Source: Hyaloraphidium curvatum (Eukaryota; Monoblepharomycota; Hyaloraphidiomycetes; Hyaloraphidiales; Hyaloraphidiaceae). Taken from it: a stretch of DNA of 64,000 bases. Every line of letters begins with the position of its first letter. Positions within the stretch are counted from its first letter, which is position 1. A program made the position numbers and the translations under genes. The notes below the pieces were generated by a model. It made no database searches and was not told the origin of the DNA. It worked only from the letters and a program-made list of their open reading frames with translations. This document shows positions 22,470 to 34,061 of the stretch, piece after piece. The stretch is from contig JAIVFI010000024.1 of NCBI GenBank assembly GCA_025558095.1, positions 310,001-374,000 on the forward strand, in the 5' to 3' direction.

Positions 22470-25078
22470 CTACTGAGCGGGATGACCTCTGAGGATTTCC
22501 TCCAGGTTCCGTTGGCGCAGCGCGGTGTCGGCAAACACGGCTCGCACCAGGCCCGTCAACTCCGGCAGCGCGAAGCCGCGGAGGCGTCCCTCGCGGAACA
22601 TGTCCATGATTTTGGCAAAGGACGAGTCCAAAAGACGCGCCAGCAAAGAGAGCTTGTCCACGTTGGGCGCCAATCGCCGCGCGGTCTCGGCACCGGCTTC
22701 AGAGCTTTCGTTCTCTGAAGCTGGAACTAGGCCACGTAGCGCCTCGGAAAAAACGCCAATCAAGCCCGCATGGAGGTCGTCAATGACCTTGCACATGCGG
22801 GCCGACTCATCGGCGCCAATGTCCCTCACGTCCTCGACCGCGGCGATCACTGCCGCCGCCGCCTCGTCGACCATGAGCCCAAGGCACCTCAGAAACACGC
22901 CCGACGGCAAGACCTCCTTCCACACCCGCCCCAATCGGCCAAGCAGGTGCACCGCCTGTTTAGCCGCACGCGCGGAATCGGCGGCCTTGTCTTCGTCCGG
23001 CATCTCCCAGCCTCCGGCCGATGACAAACACTCGGCGAGCTCATCCTTCTGCGCGCAAAGGGAGAGGTTGAGCGCACGGACCCCGGCGCGCCGAAGCTCT
23101 GCTGCTTCGTCCGCGAACGACGTCACGATCGTCGCGTGCTCCGCCACCTCGTACCCTTTTCCGGGTCCGCGCCGCATGGGCCCGCTCCACCTCGAACCGA
23201 GAGCTTCGAGGCCCGAGGCAAGATAGTGGCAGTCGTTGTGTGTCCGCGCGGCAAGCACAGGGACAGGTTCCCGATCGGCTGCCTTGATCGCCCTGTACAG
23301 ACGCGGGATGCCGCGGGCGAGCTTGACCAACTCCCGAGTGCAACGCGCAGAAGAAGAGGCGGCTGCCTCGGCCAGGAGGGCAGCAACGAGATCCAGCAAT
23401 GCAGGCGCCAGAGAGGAAATGGTGCAGGGCGGCGGGGCAAAAAGTGGCTGGAGCAGGGAGGGATGGAGATCCTGCTGGGTGAGGTGGAAGCCGTTCGGAG
23501 GCGAAGGCGATGTCGACTGAGGTCGAGCGCCTTCCGGTGCCCCGGTTTCGGCGACAATCGATGGTACCGGCAGGAATAGCTCGCCAGGGTCCTTCACATC
23601 CCACCGAACATCTTCGTGTTTGCCAATGATCAGAGTTCTAGCTTGCTTCAGAACTGAACGCCGTTTGCCTTCGACGAAACGCGTCTCGACGTCGCGGCAA
23701 AAGTCGGTGAGCAACGCGTTCTGCGGATCGCCCTCTGGGACAAAGCTCTGCGAGATAAGACGTGCCATGAACTGGCCCGTTGCTTCTTCGACTTCGCCAA
23801 AGCTGGCCAGCTCGACGGCGCTCGTCGGCACCCGGGGTTCGAGCCAGTGCTTTGCGATCGAGGCCGCAAGACCGTCCCAAATCGAAGATCCCAAAATGGA
23901 ACAGAAAAAAGTGGCGGATTTCGCAAACATGGTGTCGTGCATGTAGGTCGTCAGGTCTAGGATGCTGCGGTAGAGGTCGCCTGCGTAAAGCGGCTTAGTG
24001 ATAACACTGGGAACGAGCAGAACGAGGCCGACCAATTTGGAAACCGTCTGCGTCGATCCTCTCTCGCACAAATACTCCGTTACTGCGAACATCTGCCTGC
24101 ATCTTGCGTTCCACCATAGGTCCCAAAACACTCTTCGAAAGCCCCCGCGTGAACGGGGCAAGATGGTGCCTCGCCGACGCAGCTCCGAGAATATCCAGTG
24201 CTTCAAGCACTCCGTCAAAGGCTTTCGAGTCCCGAATCTCAAAGCCTGACGGGACAAAGACAAGGATAACTGCGATTTGCTCCTCCAACCGCGCTTCCAG
24301 CAAGGTCCCGGCCTCCTCGGTGTCCTCGCGAACCCAAGTGAGCACTTTGGCGCCCTCGCAAAGGGTAACGAGAAGTGAGAGCTTCTCGCAGAGATCGAGG
24401 TGGCTCCTCGCCGCCGCGGCATAATCTCCCGTGTCGAGGTGCTTCAGGACGACCGAATGCAGAGCCTGCCACTCGACCAGACGGTCCATGACGTTGACCA
24501 GCTCCTTTGCTTCCTCAATCTCCTTGCGCAAGGTACGGTGCTGCTGCAGGAGAGCCTCCAGTTCCGCCCGAACTCCGGTCTTGGGCACGTCAACACGCTT
24601 CCAGTCAAAGAGGGACAGCCACACACCTCTGGGTCCTCGAGAGTGTTGGCCACCTGCTCTATCTCGCTGACGAGGGCGGTCACTCGCTCGTGACGGGCAA
24701 CGGACTCGGCATGTTCGGCTTCCAAGATTCCTCGGTTGGCCTCGACGATGGACGCGATCTCGGCCTGGCCACAACGCGTCCGACGCGTCGAGCGCAGTGA
24801 GCATCGCCGAGGAAAGCATTCGCATGGTGGAATATCAGCCCACCGCGCGTCCGAGGTTCTGGGACGCGAGTGCCCACCTCGATGCGGGCGATTTCCTCGT
24901 CGAGGTCCGCGATTGCGAGCTTCATCTCGGCCCTGTCGGGCTCCCTCGGCTTCCGCTCTTCCCGCAGAGCCCCATCGGAGACCGGTTCCTCGAGAAGCGC
25001 GGGATCCGGCGTCTCCCCGGCGAGGGTAGCGAGAATGAGGGCCGCCAGGCTCCCAGGCCTCCGCCGCGGCACGTCCAT
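22470..25078 (-). CDS. ZW10: ZW10 (RZZ/NRZ-Dsl1 tethering and kinetochore protein)
   Basis: Subunit of the ER vesicle-tethering complex (NRZ/Dsl1) and, in animals, of the kinetochore RZZ complex that supports the spindle checkpoint. Four exons (25078-24878, 24764-24627, 24579-24033, 23980-22470) give 798 residues; human ZW10 has 779. Evidence is the family layout: N-terminal coiled coils (EMKLAIADLDEEIARIE, then AEIASIVEANRGILEAEHAE and LRKEIEEAKELVNVMDRLVEW), a helical middle with the LEARLEEQIAVILVF segment, then the C-terminal landmarks LARGIPRLYRAI, ARTHNDCHYLASGL and the final LTGLVRAVFADTALRQRNL. Introns are 113, 47 and 52 bp. It converges on the kinase gene with 83 bp between the stops. 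Conservation is moderate, so family assignment is good but fine function is inferred. Confidence 0.78.
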
Positions 25079-26789
25079 GCCGGCGAGCCTCCACGCGAAG
25101 TACTAAGGTGCGCAGCAAAGACGCCGATTGGGGAGTTTCATGGTCTTCGCATTCTGTTGGCACGTGGAGTCTGTGATATGGCCCGGAACCATGCTACGAG
25201 CGGACACTTTTAATTTAAGAACGGGGGGTCCGGGGGGCTCCGCCCCCCGGTTTTGTCCATTTTGAGGCCATTTTCGCCCGCAGGACATCTGAATTTCACT
25301 CTCGCTGGCCGACGATCGCGCAGGCCGAGGTGTAGCATGCGGGAGGCGTTCCGAACTAAAGGCGCATTCAGCTCGACGAATCGTGCCTATCTTGGCTGTG
25401 CTCCGAACTTCTGAGCTGAATTGCAATCTATTTCAGGCCGGCCATTGTCGGAGCCACGCTAGCTGCTCCGGGCGGCGCCAAGACCGACATCCACTGAAAA
25501 GGTCGTGTCCCGTACAGGCACCGAACGCCCTTTGGCCACGTGCACGTCGTCGGACTCGTAGCAACGTGCATTGAAATGCTTTGCCTTACCTTTGCGTTCG
25601 TGCAACGTCCGTGGAGGACTCGTGACGCCCTGCAGTTGGGCAGATCGGAACGCCGTCGTCGCCGCAGGCATCAAGAAGCTCACGCCCACCAGCAGAAACG
25701 TGCGGCCGAATTCAAAGACTGTCGGTGCTACAGAGAAGATCTCGCTTCTGGCCATGCGGCGGTCGTGCGAGCATCTCTCCGGTGTGCGTTTGATGCGTCC
25801 GTGCGCGACAGCGCAGCTTGGCTCTGGCGTCTGAGCCGTGGTCACGGTGCCGCCAATCAATGCCGCCCATGGATAGCGTAAGGTCCTGGCCGCCGATCGT
25901 TGAGCGAATCGTCGCTTATAGTGGGTCCTCGACATGGCCGGCCGAGCCGGACCTGTTCCCGGCCGGTGCCCATGCCGGCGGCGGCTCAAACTTGGCCATC
26001 GGGTTAACTCGCCGTGCTATGAGGGTGCCAAGTAGTTTTGAGGCCCTCCAGTTGAGAGACCCCGCTTCCGCGCTGGCCGCTGATGATCCCCGTCTCCGTG
26101 GCATTCAGACATGACACCAGAACAGTTCTACCTTCCAAAAGCCGGTAGCGCTCACAAACATGGCCGCTTACGGTGCCATCCGAGCGCTTTCAAGCCATCG
26201 TTCGTGTCCAATGTCTGGAGAGCGATTGAGCCAGGAGCGCCAGCACTGCTCGATCCAGTGACTCGTTTAGCCCGGTTTTCTACCGACGTCGGCAACGATG
26301 GTCTTCATTCATCTTCTCTTTTGCACCAGAAGCAGGTTTCTGACCCACCGCTCCGCCTGCCGCGCAGAACGGACGCGAGTGCGGGAGAGGGGCCTCGCAG
26401 CGATACCTGTTGTCGCGCACATGGCTCCGCCGGGCACTCAATCACATGTCTGAATAGCAAAACACGCGTGCCGGACGCGATTCCGAAGCTGGAGAGCTCT
26501 GGAGTTCGTTGGGAGCGCGACGACCGTGGCGGCCGGGACGACCTTTGAACGACTGCCGCTCCCCAAAGAGAGCTGGAGCGGCCAAATCCTGCCGTCCGCT
26601 GCCTCCAAGCACATAATAAATGAGCCTGAGGGGCGAGACATCGGGCCCTTTGCCCTCAGCGCGTGGGAAAGGGGGTTGTAGATCGTCGCCAGCCAGAAGG
26701 GTTCGGTAGAGCGCCACTAATTGAAGTCAGGTAGATCGCGGCCTATTAGTTTTGCTCGTCGCATCGATCAACTACCATGTGTATCCGTC
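25079..26789. other. 1.7-kb intergenic stretch without a convincing gene
   Basis: Open frames of up to 176 codons occur on both strands but show no family, no consistent exon structure and no domain-like composition, so I do not call them. The stretch is somewhat less GC-rich than its surroundings. It contains a perfect short inverted repeat at 25230-25250. It should include the ZW10 promoter and the 3' flank of the F-box gene. A decayed gene or transposon relic cannot be excluded. Confidence 0.45.
25230..25250. repeat. Perfect GC-rich hairpin
   Basis: CCGGGGGG, five-base loop CTCCG, then CCCCCCGG. The eight-base-pair stem is all G:C. It sits upstream of ZW10 and just after an AT-rich TTTTAATTTAAGAA patch, and a second GGGGGGTCC run directly precedes it. 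It could be a transcript-end hairpin, a repeat-element end or simple sequence; I cannot tell which. Confidence 0.6.
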
Positions 26790-28250
26790 TTATTGACAGC
26801 ACGCAGTGCCTCCGACCGCGTCCAAAGCTTCAAAAAGTGCAGTGATCGCCGTTCTCCCCTTGGCTCGCAATGTTGCGTCCGCCTTGCTCCGGCTCTTTCT
26901 TCCGGTTCCGTGCCACTCTATCGCAAACTCGATTCCGCTCACGCCCTCCAGGGGCATCACTGCCTCAAGCGGGCTCACAGACCACAATGTCGTGATTTCA
27001 ATGAGCTCCGCTGTTTCCCGCACTGGCTCCAGAAAGACGCCCTTCAGAACTTCAAGATCGCACTTGGAGTCGCGCAAAATCAGCTTAGACACGGCCACCG
27101 TGTCCCTGGACTGGCCATTCAGCAATCTCAGTGCTTCAGCGACTTTTCTGTCGCTCTCTTCCGCCGGGAACGACACGGGGATCAGAGGCGAGTATTGCAG
27201 CGCGACGAGCCTGGCATTCGCCGGCCCCAAGGAGCGAAAGAACCGCGAGAGCGCATCTCCCAGTGACGGGATGTCAGTAGGCACGCGCTTGAGGGAGGAT
27301 CGGTACCGCCAAAGGTCGTGGATGTGCAAGGAAATGTTGGTCCTCATCGGCAGCGAAGACAGGGAAAGAAGGCCCAGGGCAACTGCGAGATCCGCATCGT
27401 CCTCCGTTGGAGGGGCACCCGGAACTTGGGACACCGGGCAAAACTCCCAAAAGTCAAGCTCAATGTGCCTAAGCCCCGGGCACGAGGTCGCGAGAGCGAG
27501 AGGATCAAGGAACCCCATTCCAGGGGCCAGCACAGAAAGCGAGGGGCAGCCGCGGCGCAGCTTGCGAAGGTCCTCGGCATCAAGATAGGATCGACTGTGT
27601 ACTTCCGTAGCAAGGTGCGTGTCCATATTGTACTTCAAAGTGCTCAGCGACGGAAACGCCCCGGATGCGCAAACTTCGGCGAGCTCCCCCGGCAAGACCC
27701 GTGAGTCCAGGATCACAAGCGTCGTCAGTGCGGGACATATGGATGCAAAGCGTGAGAAAGGGAAGCTGGCGGAGAACAGCTCGGGGCAATTGCTGATGTC
27801 GACCTTGTTCAGAGCCGGAGACGACAGCCATCGCGTCAGATAGCCTTCGACTTCTTTCGCTTTCAGCCCGCCCTGTCCATCCTGCCCATCCTTGGAGCTG
27901 GAGAAACCGACGGATCCAGACAAGTTGATGCTCTCCAGGCGGGATAGGCGCGACAACAGCAGATCGAAGAAGGCAATCGCAAGGGGGGAGGTACAGCAGC
28001 CGCCGGCCTCCACAATGGCGATCCACGACGGGTAGTCGAACGTCCGGTGGGCGTCGGTACCGAGAGTCCGGACCAGCCGCCATGCGTCCGGTCTCGCGAG
28101 GACCACGCGACGGTACAACAGGGGCAGTGCTGTCCGGGCAAACTGCGAGCAGGTGCAGGCCAGGGAATACACATCTCTCGGTGATAATCTGCCGATCGAG
28201 ACGATCTTCTCGACGAGTTCGATTGGCAAGGGACCGGCAGAGTCGTCCAT
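26790..28250 (-). CDS. F-box protein with leucine-rich-repeat-like body
   Basis: Likely substrate receptor of an SCF ubiquitin ligase. Single exon of 486 residues from the ATG at 28250; the open frame extends 51 bases further upstream without another ATG. The F-box is at residues 5-50: LPIELVEKIVSIGRLSPRDV, then YSLACTCSQFARTALPLLYR. The body has degenerate leucine-rich repeats, such as RLESINLSGSVGF, ALNKVDISNCPEL, ALTTLVILDSR and SLSTLKY, typical of fungal F-box/LRR proteins. Target unknown. The gene is head to head with the small protein gene at 28338, with 87 bp between the start codons. A TATA-like CTATATG on the minus strand near 28280-28287 may serve this gene. Confidence 0.78.
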   Translation of the reverse strand: MDDSAGPLPIELVEKIVSIGRLSPRDVYSLACTCSQFARTALPLLYRRVVLARPDAWRLVRTLGTDAHRTFDYPSWIAIVEAGGCCTSPLAIAFFDLLLSRLSRLESINLSGSVGFSSSKDGQDGQGGLKAKEVEGYLTRWLSSPALNKVDISNCPELFSASFPFSRFASICPALTTLVILDSRVLPGELAEVCASGAFPSLSTLKYNMDTHLATEVHSRSYLDAEDLRKLRRGCPSLSVLAPGMGFLDPLALATSCPGLRHIELDFWEFCPVSQVPGAPPTEDDADLAVALGLLSLSSLPMRTNISLHIHDLWRYRSSLKRVPTDIPSLGDALSRFFRSLGPANARLVALQYSPLIPVSFPAEESDRKVAEALRLLNGQSRDTVAVSKLILRDSKCDLEVLKGVFLEPVRETAELIEITTLWSVSPLEAVMPLEGVSGIEFAIEWHGTGRKSRSKADATLRAKGRTAITALFEALDAVGGTACCQ

Positions 28251-28337
28251 AGATGTGCTGCGTGCTGCGGCGCCGCAACATATAGCCGCGGCGCGTCCCA
28301 ATGTTTACGCCGCACATCCTATACATAGCTCGGGGCG

Positions 28338-28907
28338 ATGATGCTTTCGCGGCGCCTCGACCGGCGCGTCGTGCGGCTGCTGGCATCCCGCATCGCGCCG
28401 AGCACGCGAACCCGCCCTGCCGGGCGTGGAGCGGCGACGAACGCGTCGAACCCGGCCGATGCCGGAGCCACGGACGATGCGCCCTCCTCGGCGGACATTC
28501 CCGAGCCGGAGCCGCGCTACACGAATTTCTTCGGACCGCGCATTGATCTACCATTCTTCATCGGCGTCGGGCTCGCCTCCTACTTCCTCTTTCACGATCG
28601 GGCGCGCGGCGCTCGGGGCGAAGACACCTTCTTCGAGAAGCTCTCGCGCCAAAGGGACCGATGGGCGCGCCGAGGCCTGGAAATTCGGCTTCCTTACATT
28701 GGCGTGGTGCGCGTGATCAAGGGGACGGACGCGACGGTTGCCGCTGCAGCTCCGCCGGAGGTGGTTGCGGCGGCCGTCGAGGAACAGCCGGCTCCAAAAC
28801 CCAAAGTTACCGTCGCGGACGTCGAAGTGGATCCGAAAGAGATCGAATCTATACTCAAGGCCATGAGCGACGCTATACAGGACCCTCAGCAGACGAACCG
28901 TCGGTGA
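28338..28907 (+). CDS. Small protein with predicted mitochondrial presequence and one membrane segment
   Basis: Intronless frame of 189 residues starting with a double Met at 28338. I do not recognise the family. The first 30 residues are Arg-rich and lack acidic residues (RRLDRRVVRLLASRIAPSTR shows the pattern apart from one Asp), like a mitochondrial targeting sequence. A single hydrophobic segment FFIGVGLASYFLF follows near residue 75, then a charged stretch with EKLSRQRDRWARRGLEIRLP and an Ala/Pro/Val-rich tail ending in an amphipathic helix with EIESILKAMSDAIQD. An inner-membrane or tail-exposed mitochondrial protein is plausible but is inference. Confidence 0.6.
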   Translation: MMLSRRLDRRVVRLLASRIAPSTRTRPAGRGAATNASNPADAGATDDAPSSADIPEPEPRYTNFFGPRIDLPFFIGVGLASYFLFHDRARGARGEDTFFEKLSRQRDRWARRGLEIRLPYIGVVRVIKGTDATVAAAAPPEVVAAAVEEQPAPKPKVTVADVEVDPKEIESILKAMSDAIQDPQQTNRR

Positions 28908-29334
28908 CGGTCGTGGGCGGCAGTCTTATTAGCATACGTAGGTGACCGTCCTGGGTGACAGACTGGACTGGCATTGGTGCTAGCTCGCGGGTTACATGCT
29001 CGGCGTATGTTGCGATCTGCTGGGAGGCGCTTCGAGGCGCTGGATCCTCAATCAGACCCTTTCCGTCCTGAGGACGTCGGTCGAATCGGAAAGGAAATCA
29101 AAGCTGCCCCTGCCGCCTTCTTCGGGCCCCTTCCCCGCAACCGATTCGGGACCGACTTTCCGGATCGCCTGTCGATCTGCCCATCGCCCAGGCTCGGCAG
29201 CGTCGGCAGGAACCAGCTCTGCTGTGGAGACAGAAGTCGTGGCTCTGGGCACGGCCAGGATTCGGACCGTGCCCGGGTAGAGGAACGGTATCAGGGAGAG
29301 GAGCTCTGTGTTTGGGATGCGTCAGCTTCGCCGG
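28908..29334. other. Intergenic between convergent genes
   Basis: About 430 bp holding the two 3' flanks. A frame continues on the plus strand through this region and into the neighbouring gene's antisense, but it shows no domain and I treat it as noncoding. No tRNA or repeat seen. Confidence 0.4.
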
Positions 29335-30365
29335 TCAGTGATGGTGTAAGCGGACATCGGCCCCACCCGGAAGGATGGACAAGCAATACCACGCCGCTTC
29401 CGAGTTCACTGGTGCAAATGGAGAGTATAGCATGGCCGCAACCCCGTCTAGGTCCGGAACGGCGGGTTTCAGTGTTTCGGGGCAGAAAGGGCATCGAGGA
29501 CACGCACAGGCGAACTTCAGCATGAAGAGGGAGCCGCAGCACGTGACAAGCAGCAAAGCCTGCTGGCGCCGCTCGAGTGCGCCTTCGTCGAGCCCGCAAG
29601 AATCCGCGTGCTTCCGCAGGTACCACAGGGCGGCCAGTGCCGTGCTGACAAGCACGAGCGCAAGGAAGAGCAAGGCCGCCCCTGTGGCCACGCGCATATT
29701 GCGAGCGATGTCGGCCATGTACTGGTCTCTCGCCGTGAAAGAAAGCACGAGCCCCAGGACGCCGAATACCAGGAACGGTGCGTAGCCGACTACGGAAGCC
29801 TTGATGACCTTGGAGGTCGGCACCGTGAAGGCAGGCAGAGCCTTTGGCAGCAGCGAAAGAAGTAGCAGGTGAAACGTCAGGCCGGTATAGAGAAACGCAG
29901 GCACTATATTGAAGGAGGGCGTGAGTTGGCATGCACGATGGCCTTTGCATTGTTGTGTCAACGCACGGAGGACGTTGAAGACGTAGGTGACGTAGAGTCC
30001 CAGCGAGTAGGCGTAGATCAGGCAAATCCTGAAGATGAACGTGAACATGCGAACTGAGTGTGATGCTGGTTAGCGTGGACGGCTGGCCGAGCGCCGGCGG
30101 GCGACGGACCCCAGGCGAAGACGGCTCCGCTCATCATGGTGCGGCGCGCGTTTTCCTCCTTGCCCGTGACGTGAATGCGCCAGCTGAGCAGAGCTGCCAC
30201 CGCAGTAAACAGGATGAGGTAAAGGACGGCCGGCCCCAACGTGTAGGTGTGTGCGATGAACGGTGCGACATCTGGGAGGGGAACGAACGGCACCGCTGTC
30301 GCCGTGATGAACAGCGTGTCCGTTTCGGAGGCGGACGATTCGGTCGGCGTTGGCACGAGCGACAT
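29335..30365 (-). CDS. Multi-pass (about seven-helix) membrane protein, family not recognised
   Basis: Two exons (30365-30110, 30053-29335) give 324 residues. The intron (30054-30109) has a GTCCGT donor, a CTAAC branch-like motif and a CAG acceptor, and joins FAW|VRMFTFIF. Predicted helices in order are LGPAVLYLILFTAVAALL, FRICLIYAYSLGLYVTYV, FLYTGLTFHLLLLSLL, YAPFLVFGVLGLVLSF, GAALLFLALVLVSTALA and LLLVTCCGSLFMLKFACAC, with a weak seventh near the end. A Ser/Thr-rich N terminus precedes helix 1, and a CPRCPFC cysteine cluster follows helix 6. The layout is receptor-like (lipid-responsive or GPCR-type seven-helix proteins of fungi), but no diagnostic motif lets me name it. The start is the Met before SLVPTPTESS; the frame upstream is open. 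Confidence 0.62.
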
Positions 30366-30532
30366 GCTTTTCAGCGCGTGCAGCTGAAGGCCTTCGGGCC
30401 GCTGAAGCTGGCAGAACCCGTGAAGATTTGGCGGGGCTCGGGCCGGCAAAGTTTGGGCCCGCCATACGGAGTTTCGTCCCCAATGACCATGTACTGAAGC
30501 GGTGCAAAGCAAATCTACAACGAAACCTGACG

Positions 30533-33154
30533 TTACTGCTGCGGGTGCTTTCCCTGAACGACCATCAACTGGCCCGGCCCCAGCCCGTGCCCGATCAGCT
30601 CATCGCCCCACTGATCCAGAAGCCACTCGGACGTTCCGGGCGGAACCCCAGCGTCCGAGCCCGTGCGGTGCCGCAAAAAAGGAAGCCGCTTCCCACTGGA
30701 GCTTGCTCCGGGTTGAGCACCACCATACCGAGCGTTGCGGCCCAAAATGACGACGTCTCGCCGGGTCAGGCTCTCGATCTTTGGAACGAGCGCGGCGACA
30801 TTGGAAAAATCCTCCACGGTTGCTCCGCGCTGCGCGACTAGAAGAGAAATCGAGGCCTCATCATCCGCGCCGGCCTTGGCCTCCGTTTTGCGGACCCGCA
30901 AGATGAGCAACGCCGAGTCGCGATCCGACGCCAGCCTAGCGGCCACGGATGCCGCTTCCCTGTCGTCCAAGCCTCCGGCAAATACCAAGGCGATAGTCCT
31001 CCGTAGGGTAAGCTGGCCGCTCTGCGCATTGATGTCGGACCGCTTGACCGTAGCTGCTGTTCCCTGGCCACCGAGAGCAATCGAGCCATAGCCACGGTCG
31101 AGCGACACCAACCCCGGGCATGCGAAGCGGAGGGCTTCAAACACCTCGTCGCTGATGGTTTTGTTTCGCCTGAATTCGCTCGATGCGTCTGCGACGCTTC
31201 CCACGCTCGTCGAGTGGTCCAAACTCAGTACGACGAGGCCCACGTTCTTTTGCATTGCCTTGCCAGTGATTTCGGGCCCGTACGCGCCGTCCACAAACCC
31301 GAAGGATGCTTCGATGGGGATGCCGAGAAGGCTTGCAAAGCCGCCGAAGACGGCCAGAACGCCGTCACTCGCGATCGCGTTGTCTGAGTCCGCGAAATTG
31401 ACAGCAACCGAAACGGACGAGATGCGGTCGCTCAATTGCGACAGCCGGAGCGCATGAACAGTGGATCCGCTGCCGCGGGCCAGCGAGGCAGTCAACAGCA
31501 TGAGCCCGGGAAGCGTGCGCTCGTCGGTGAGGCACAGCAAGATGCTCTGGTTCGTGGAAAAGACAGCGCCCGGGATTGAGACTGCATCAACGGGTTCCAG
31601 GCCCTTGAATTGCTGTCGCAGCTCCAGACTTGGTGCCGCATCCTGCGTGCGCGAAGCACTGGAAGAATCCTCCGGCGCATGCAGTCCCAGGGCGTGCAAA
31701 TCAACTCCGTCGGCGTAAGTGTAGTACTTTGTGGGGTAAATGGCCATTATGATGGGAGCTCTGCGGATCGGCAGAGTCAATCCTCTGCAGTGGGCAGCTG
31801 TCACGGCGAGCTCACGTCATGAACGTCGTGACCAAAGCCATGATCACCATTATCGCAAAGATGGTTTCGTTGATGACACCCGCGGAAAGACCAACGTTGA
31901 GGACGATAAGCTCCACAAGCCCCTCTGGGTGGTTACTGGTGAGTGACTGCCAATCAACGGCGCCGAGGGAGACGCACTGGTGTTCATCAATATCCCGACC
32001 GCCCAGCTTTCGCGCCAGGTCAAACCCGAGAGTCGCGCCGCAAAGAGACAACCGAAGATCTTGCCAGCACAAGCGACGGCAATGACGAGGACGACATAAG
32101 CCCAAGCAAGAGCCGAGTTGAGCAAGCCAATGTTGGTGCGAATGCCACTGAGCGCAAAGTAAACGGGAAGGAAGATGAGCACAACAAAGTCCTCTATCTT
32201 CGCAGTCAGACGGAGTGCGAATCCGCTCTCGTGGGGCGTTGCGAGCCCCATAATGAAAGCCCCGAAGATGGCGTGCACGCCGATCATCTCTGTCATGAAG
32301 CTCGAGAAGATGACGAGAGCAAAGATGGCAAAGACGAGGGCCTCGTTGACCGCCGAGCCCGGTCCCTTTGTCTCGGCCCAGCGGACGGCCATGAGAAGCA
32401 GGGGCTTGAGCCCGAGAACAAGCAGGAGCGTCCATCCGACCGTGCAGAGGAAGGTATAGAGAGCGTAGAGGAGGTTTGAGGCTTGCGCAATTGCCACCGT
32501 CAGAGCAAGGAGGCACCAGGCCGTCGCATCGTCAACTGCTGCGGCCGAAATCACGGCCACGCCAACTTTGGTAGGGAAGAGCTTCCTCTCCGCCAGGATA
32601 CGAGCGAGAACGGGGAACGCAGTGATGGCCATCGCGACTCCGAGAAAGAGGAGGAAGCTGCCGAACGAGGGCACGTTTTGGGCCCCCGGAACGTCCATGT
32701 ACTGCCGGTAAAGAGCCCAACTGACGGCGGCACCCAGGGCAAATGGAACAATCATGCCCGCGATGCTCGTGCCCAGGGCTCGGCGGGCGTTCTTGCGGAG
32801 GACCGCGGGGTTCAGCTCGAGGCCAACCAAGAAAAGGTAGAAGCACAGGCCGAGCCCGGCAAAGGTCCTGAGCGATGGCAGAGACTGCGGAGGGAAAATC
32901 GTGGTGGTAAAGCCAGGAATGCGTCCGAGGGCCGAGGGGCCGAGCAAGATGCCCGACACCACCTCGGCGATGACCCGCGGCTGCTTGATGAACTGGAATC
33001 CCAGTCCGAGTGCCCGCGCCAGCAGGAGGATGATGAGGAGCTGCACGAGGAAGAGCGCGAAGGGCTGCTGTGTGGCGTCGATTGGAGAGGTCCCGTCCCA
33101 GACATTGCCCCGCGCAAAGAGCCTGCCGCCGGGGGGTTCCAGCGGGGAGGACAT
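30533..33154 (-). CDS. KHA1: Potassium/proton antiporter, CPA2 family (Kha1-like)
   Basis: Endomembrane monovalent-cation/proton exchanger for luminal pH and K+ balance. Three exons (33154-31978, 31924-31816, 31760-30533) give 837 residues, near the usual fungal Kha1 length. The first 420 residues are a Na+/H+-exchanger domain of about 12 helices: [62 protein letters not shown] and VFGAF-like segments. VDDATAW carries the paired acidic residues of electrogenic CPA2 transporters. Intron 1 joins the [17 protein letters not shown] motif and intron 2 joins [14 protein letters not shown]. The cytosolic C-terminal half of about 400 residues has alternating beta/alpha segments ([44 protein letters not shown]), a universal-stress-like regulatory domain typical of plant CHX and fungal Kha1. 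Confidence 0.88.
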
Positions 33155-33593
33155 GGCGGAGCGTCCGCCCAAGGGCCGTTACAGCCTCTTCCCGCAGCCG
33201 TTTGCCGGGTCAACAGAACTTGGAGACCGAGCAGCAGCGCCTGCCGGGGTCAGAGGAGCTCGGAGATAGACTGCTAAACGGCGGACCGCCGGGCCCGAGA
33301 GTCCGGGTCCAACGCGGGCACCAGCCCTGCCGACTTGGCGTTGCGTATGCACATGCATCGTACGAATGCATGTAAAGTGCGAGCAATGAATAATTGTGGG
33401 GTATGAGGCCGGGTGAGCTGCGATTCGGGCTTCCGAGTCTCCGACGATTTTTCACTAGACGATGCGGATAGTCAGAGGGGGAACAGGGGGCTGGAGAACT
33501 TGACGGCAAACGCGATGGTGCGATCACCTGCGGAGCAAATCTGGTCTGCACGGCCGGGAGAGGTCCAGCTCAAATAAACGCTGCGTCTTTGCC
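33155..33593. other. Intergenic between divergent antiporter and rhodanese genes
   Basis: 439 bp, head to head. It contains an alternating stretch GTATGCACATGCATCGTACG near 33344 and an AT-rich patch GAATAATTG near 33388. Another AT-rich CAAATAAAC lies at 33571, just upstream of the rhodanese start. No gene supported. Confidence 0.4.
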
Positions 33594-34058
33594 ATGGGCG
33601 CCGGAGACCAGCACCACCACGAGGGTCCCGATGACACGCCGGAGCGGTGAGGACGCGCCGAAGTTGCGCATCCGACCGCGCTGACAATTCCGGACAGGTT
33701 CCCGGACCTGAAGTTCGTGGAGCCTGCTGAGCTCGCTGCGTGGCTCAAGAAGAAGGACGGCAAGCTGAGGGTGGTCGACGTTCGGGCAGACGAGTACTCC
33801 GAAAAGCACATCGTCGGGGCCGTCCACATCCCGAGCGACGAGATCCAGAACGATCCTTCACCGGCCGTTGAACAGCTGAAATCGGAGCAGACTCTCGTCT
33901 TCCACTGCGGTTTCAGCCGGAACAGGGGCCCGAAAGCGGCGAAAAAGGTTCGGGACGCTTTGAAGGCGGCGGGGATCAACGGACCCGAAATCTACGTTTT
34001 GAAGGGGGGCTGGGACGCGTTCGAAAAGCAGTTCGGCTCGGGAGAGCTCGTGGAATAA
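33594..34058 (+). CDS. Rhodanese-domain phosphatase/arsenate reductase-like protein (Cdc25/Arr2 type)
   Basis: Single rhodanese domain of 137 residues from two exons (33594-33646, 33698-34058). The intron donor GTGAGG splits an Arg codon and joins R|FPDLKFVEPAELAAWL. Features are LRVVDVRADEYSEKHIVGA, the conserved 'DVR...hI.GA' entry of the fold, then the active-site loop HCGFSRNRGP, a C-x5-R pocket with catalytic Cys, and the closing VLKGGWDAF. The seven-residue loop is that of Cdc25 phosphatases and yeast Arr2/Acr2 arsenate reductases, rather than the six-residue loop of sulfurtransferases. Small size without an N-terminal extension matches the arsenate reductase/Ibp1 group. Which substrate it uses cannot be decided from sequence. 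Confidence 0.85.
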
Positions 34059-34061
34059 CTA

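Noticed and set aside
25459-25989. A 176-codon minus-strand frame in the 1.7-kb gap
   Set aside because: No recognisable domain, no hydrophobic or coiled-coil pattern, no neighbouring exon support; judged chance.
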